Source of the DNA: CAYYNQ01 sp964473105
GTDB taxonomy: Bacteria > Sumerlaeota > Sumerlaeia > MVZB01
Direction of reading: 5' to 3'
Length of the DNA stretch: 15,819 nt
Assembly (NCBI GenBank): GCA_964473105.1
Contig: CAYYNQ010000057.1
Coordinates: 1-15,819, forward strand
A program made the translations under genes and the position numbers. The notes below the pieces were generated by a model. The model was given only the letters and a program-made list of their open reading frames with translations, did no database searches and had not been told where the DNA came from. This document shows positions 15,148-15,819 of this stretch, in pieces. Numbering within the stretch: position 1 is the stretch's first letter; every line of letters begins with the position of its first letter.

Positions 15148-15819
15148 ATGTCGAATATGTTTCCCGAGTATCTGGATATACCTATTTTTCCCCTGCCCAA
15201 TATCACGTTTTTCCCCAAAACGCTCCTACCGCTTTATGTCTTCGAACTGCGATACCGCAGGATGACCGAGGACTGCCTCGCCGGCGACCGTATGCTTGGT
15301 GTCACGCTCCTGAAAGAGGGATGGCAAAGGGATTATTTCGGCGGCCCACCAGTCTGTAAGACATTCGGCGTCGGGAAAATCATTGATCATGACGAATTGG
15401 ACAACGGATGTTACAACATCATCCTCGAGGGCCTCTACCGGGCCCGGATGGTCAAGGAATTCGCGGCAAACGAATACCGTGTCGCCCGTGTACAGGTTCT
15501 GCAGGACCCACCAATCGACGGATGCCACAAACAAATCTCGCAGATCATGCGTGAGATCAATGCGGCCAGCAAAAACCTGATGGACCTGATTCCCCAGATG
15601 CGTGAAATGATCGCCGCGGCCTGGTCTTCCCACACACATCCACTCGTGATCGCCGACCATCTGGCCACCTCGATCGTTATCGATCCATACGATCGCCAGT
15701 CGATCCTTGAGCAGGACGACCCCATCAGGAGGTTGAACCTGATCCTGATTCAGCTGCGAAACATGGAATACCAGCTCAATTCCAACAAGGCCATGGGAAG
15801 CGCAGAGAGCATCGTCGAG
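15148..15819 (+). CDS. LON substrate-binding-domain protein, 3' end outside window
   Basis: The frame is open for 224 codons to the window edge. The N-terminus has the LON-domain hallmark 'DIPIFPLPNITFFPKTLLPL' (10-29), then YVFELRYRRMTEDCLAGDRM (30-49) and the beta-rich GVTLLKEG, GVGKIIDHDEL and IILEGLYRARMV. Residues about 125-215 are mainly helical. No ATPase or protease part is visible, so this is probably a stand-alone LON-domain protein of about 220-250 residues rather than Lon protease itself; these are thought to bind unfolded or target proteins, but their role is poorly defined. AGGA (15140-15143) precedes the ATG at 15148 by only 4 nt; Met4 (15157) is the alternative start. Confidence 0.85.
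   Translation, partial: MSNMFPEYLDIPIFPLPNITFFPKTLLPLYVFELRYRRMTEDCLAGDRMLGVTLLKEGWQRDYFGGPPVCKTFGVGKIIDHDELDNGCYNIILEGLYRARMVKEFAANEYRVARVQVLQDPPIDGCHKQISQIMREINAASKNLMDLIPQMREMIAAAWSSHTHPLVIADHLATSIVIDPYDRQSILEQDDPIRRLNLILIQLRNMEYQLNSNKAMGSAESIVE

Overview
The window is 15.8 kb of dense, moderately GC-rich bacterial chromosome. It carries housekeeping and transport genes and shows no tRNA, rRNA, insertion sequence, phage gene or CRISPR array. The gene styles suggest the PVC group, most likely Verrucomicrobiota (Opitutae-like): tandem signal peptidases with an insert after the catalytic serine, a LON-domain-only protein, a small M50 protease behind nadE, and a solute-binding protein fused to a sugar permease. 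This placement is an inference from protein style and has not been checked by a search.

Left part (1-6509). A metallophosphoesterase runs in from the left on the + strand. It has an in-frame TGA where its family normally has tryptophan. It converges on a long minus-strand run that reads, in transcription order, accB, accC, a lipoprotein with helical repeats, two tandem signal peptidase I genes, a ComEA-like helix-hairpin-helix gene split by a frameshift, and a small KOW-Smr protein. accC, the lipoprotein and the first signal peptidase gene overlap end to start, so at least that part is probably one operon linking fatty-acid supply with envelope protein processing.

Middle part (6510-11364, + strand). 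A 370-bp divergent spacer holds a candidate accB promoter, a run of nine C and a 21-bp dyad just upstream of nadE. Then come the glutamine-dependent NAD+ synthetase gene nadE, a small membrane metalloprotease (M50) 2 bp behind it, a COG0523/CobW GTPase, and a protein-L-isoaspartate methyltransferase-like gene.

Right part (11472-15819). A minus-strand two-gene sugar ABC transporter consists of a 788-residue fusion of solute-binding protein and MalF-type permease, followed by a separate MalG-type permease. No ATPase gene is visible. A 412-bp divergent spacer with a strong dyad separates it from a + strand LON-domain protein that runs off the right end.

The most unusual items are the binding protein-permease fusion, the DxNxDGxxD-type loops inserted in both signal peptidases, and two apparent gene breaks within 1.7 kb (nonsense codon and frameshift). 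The breaks may be real decay or sequence errors.
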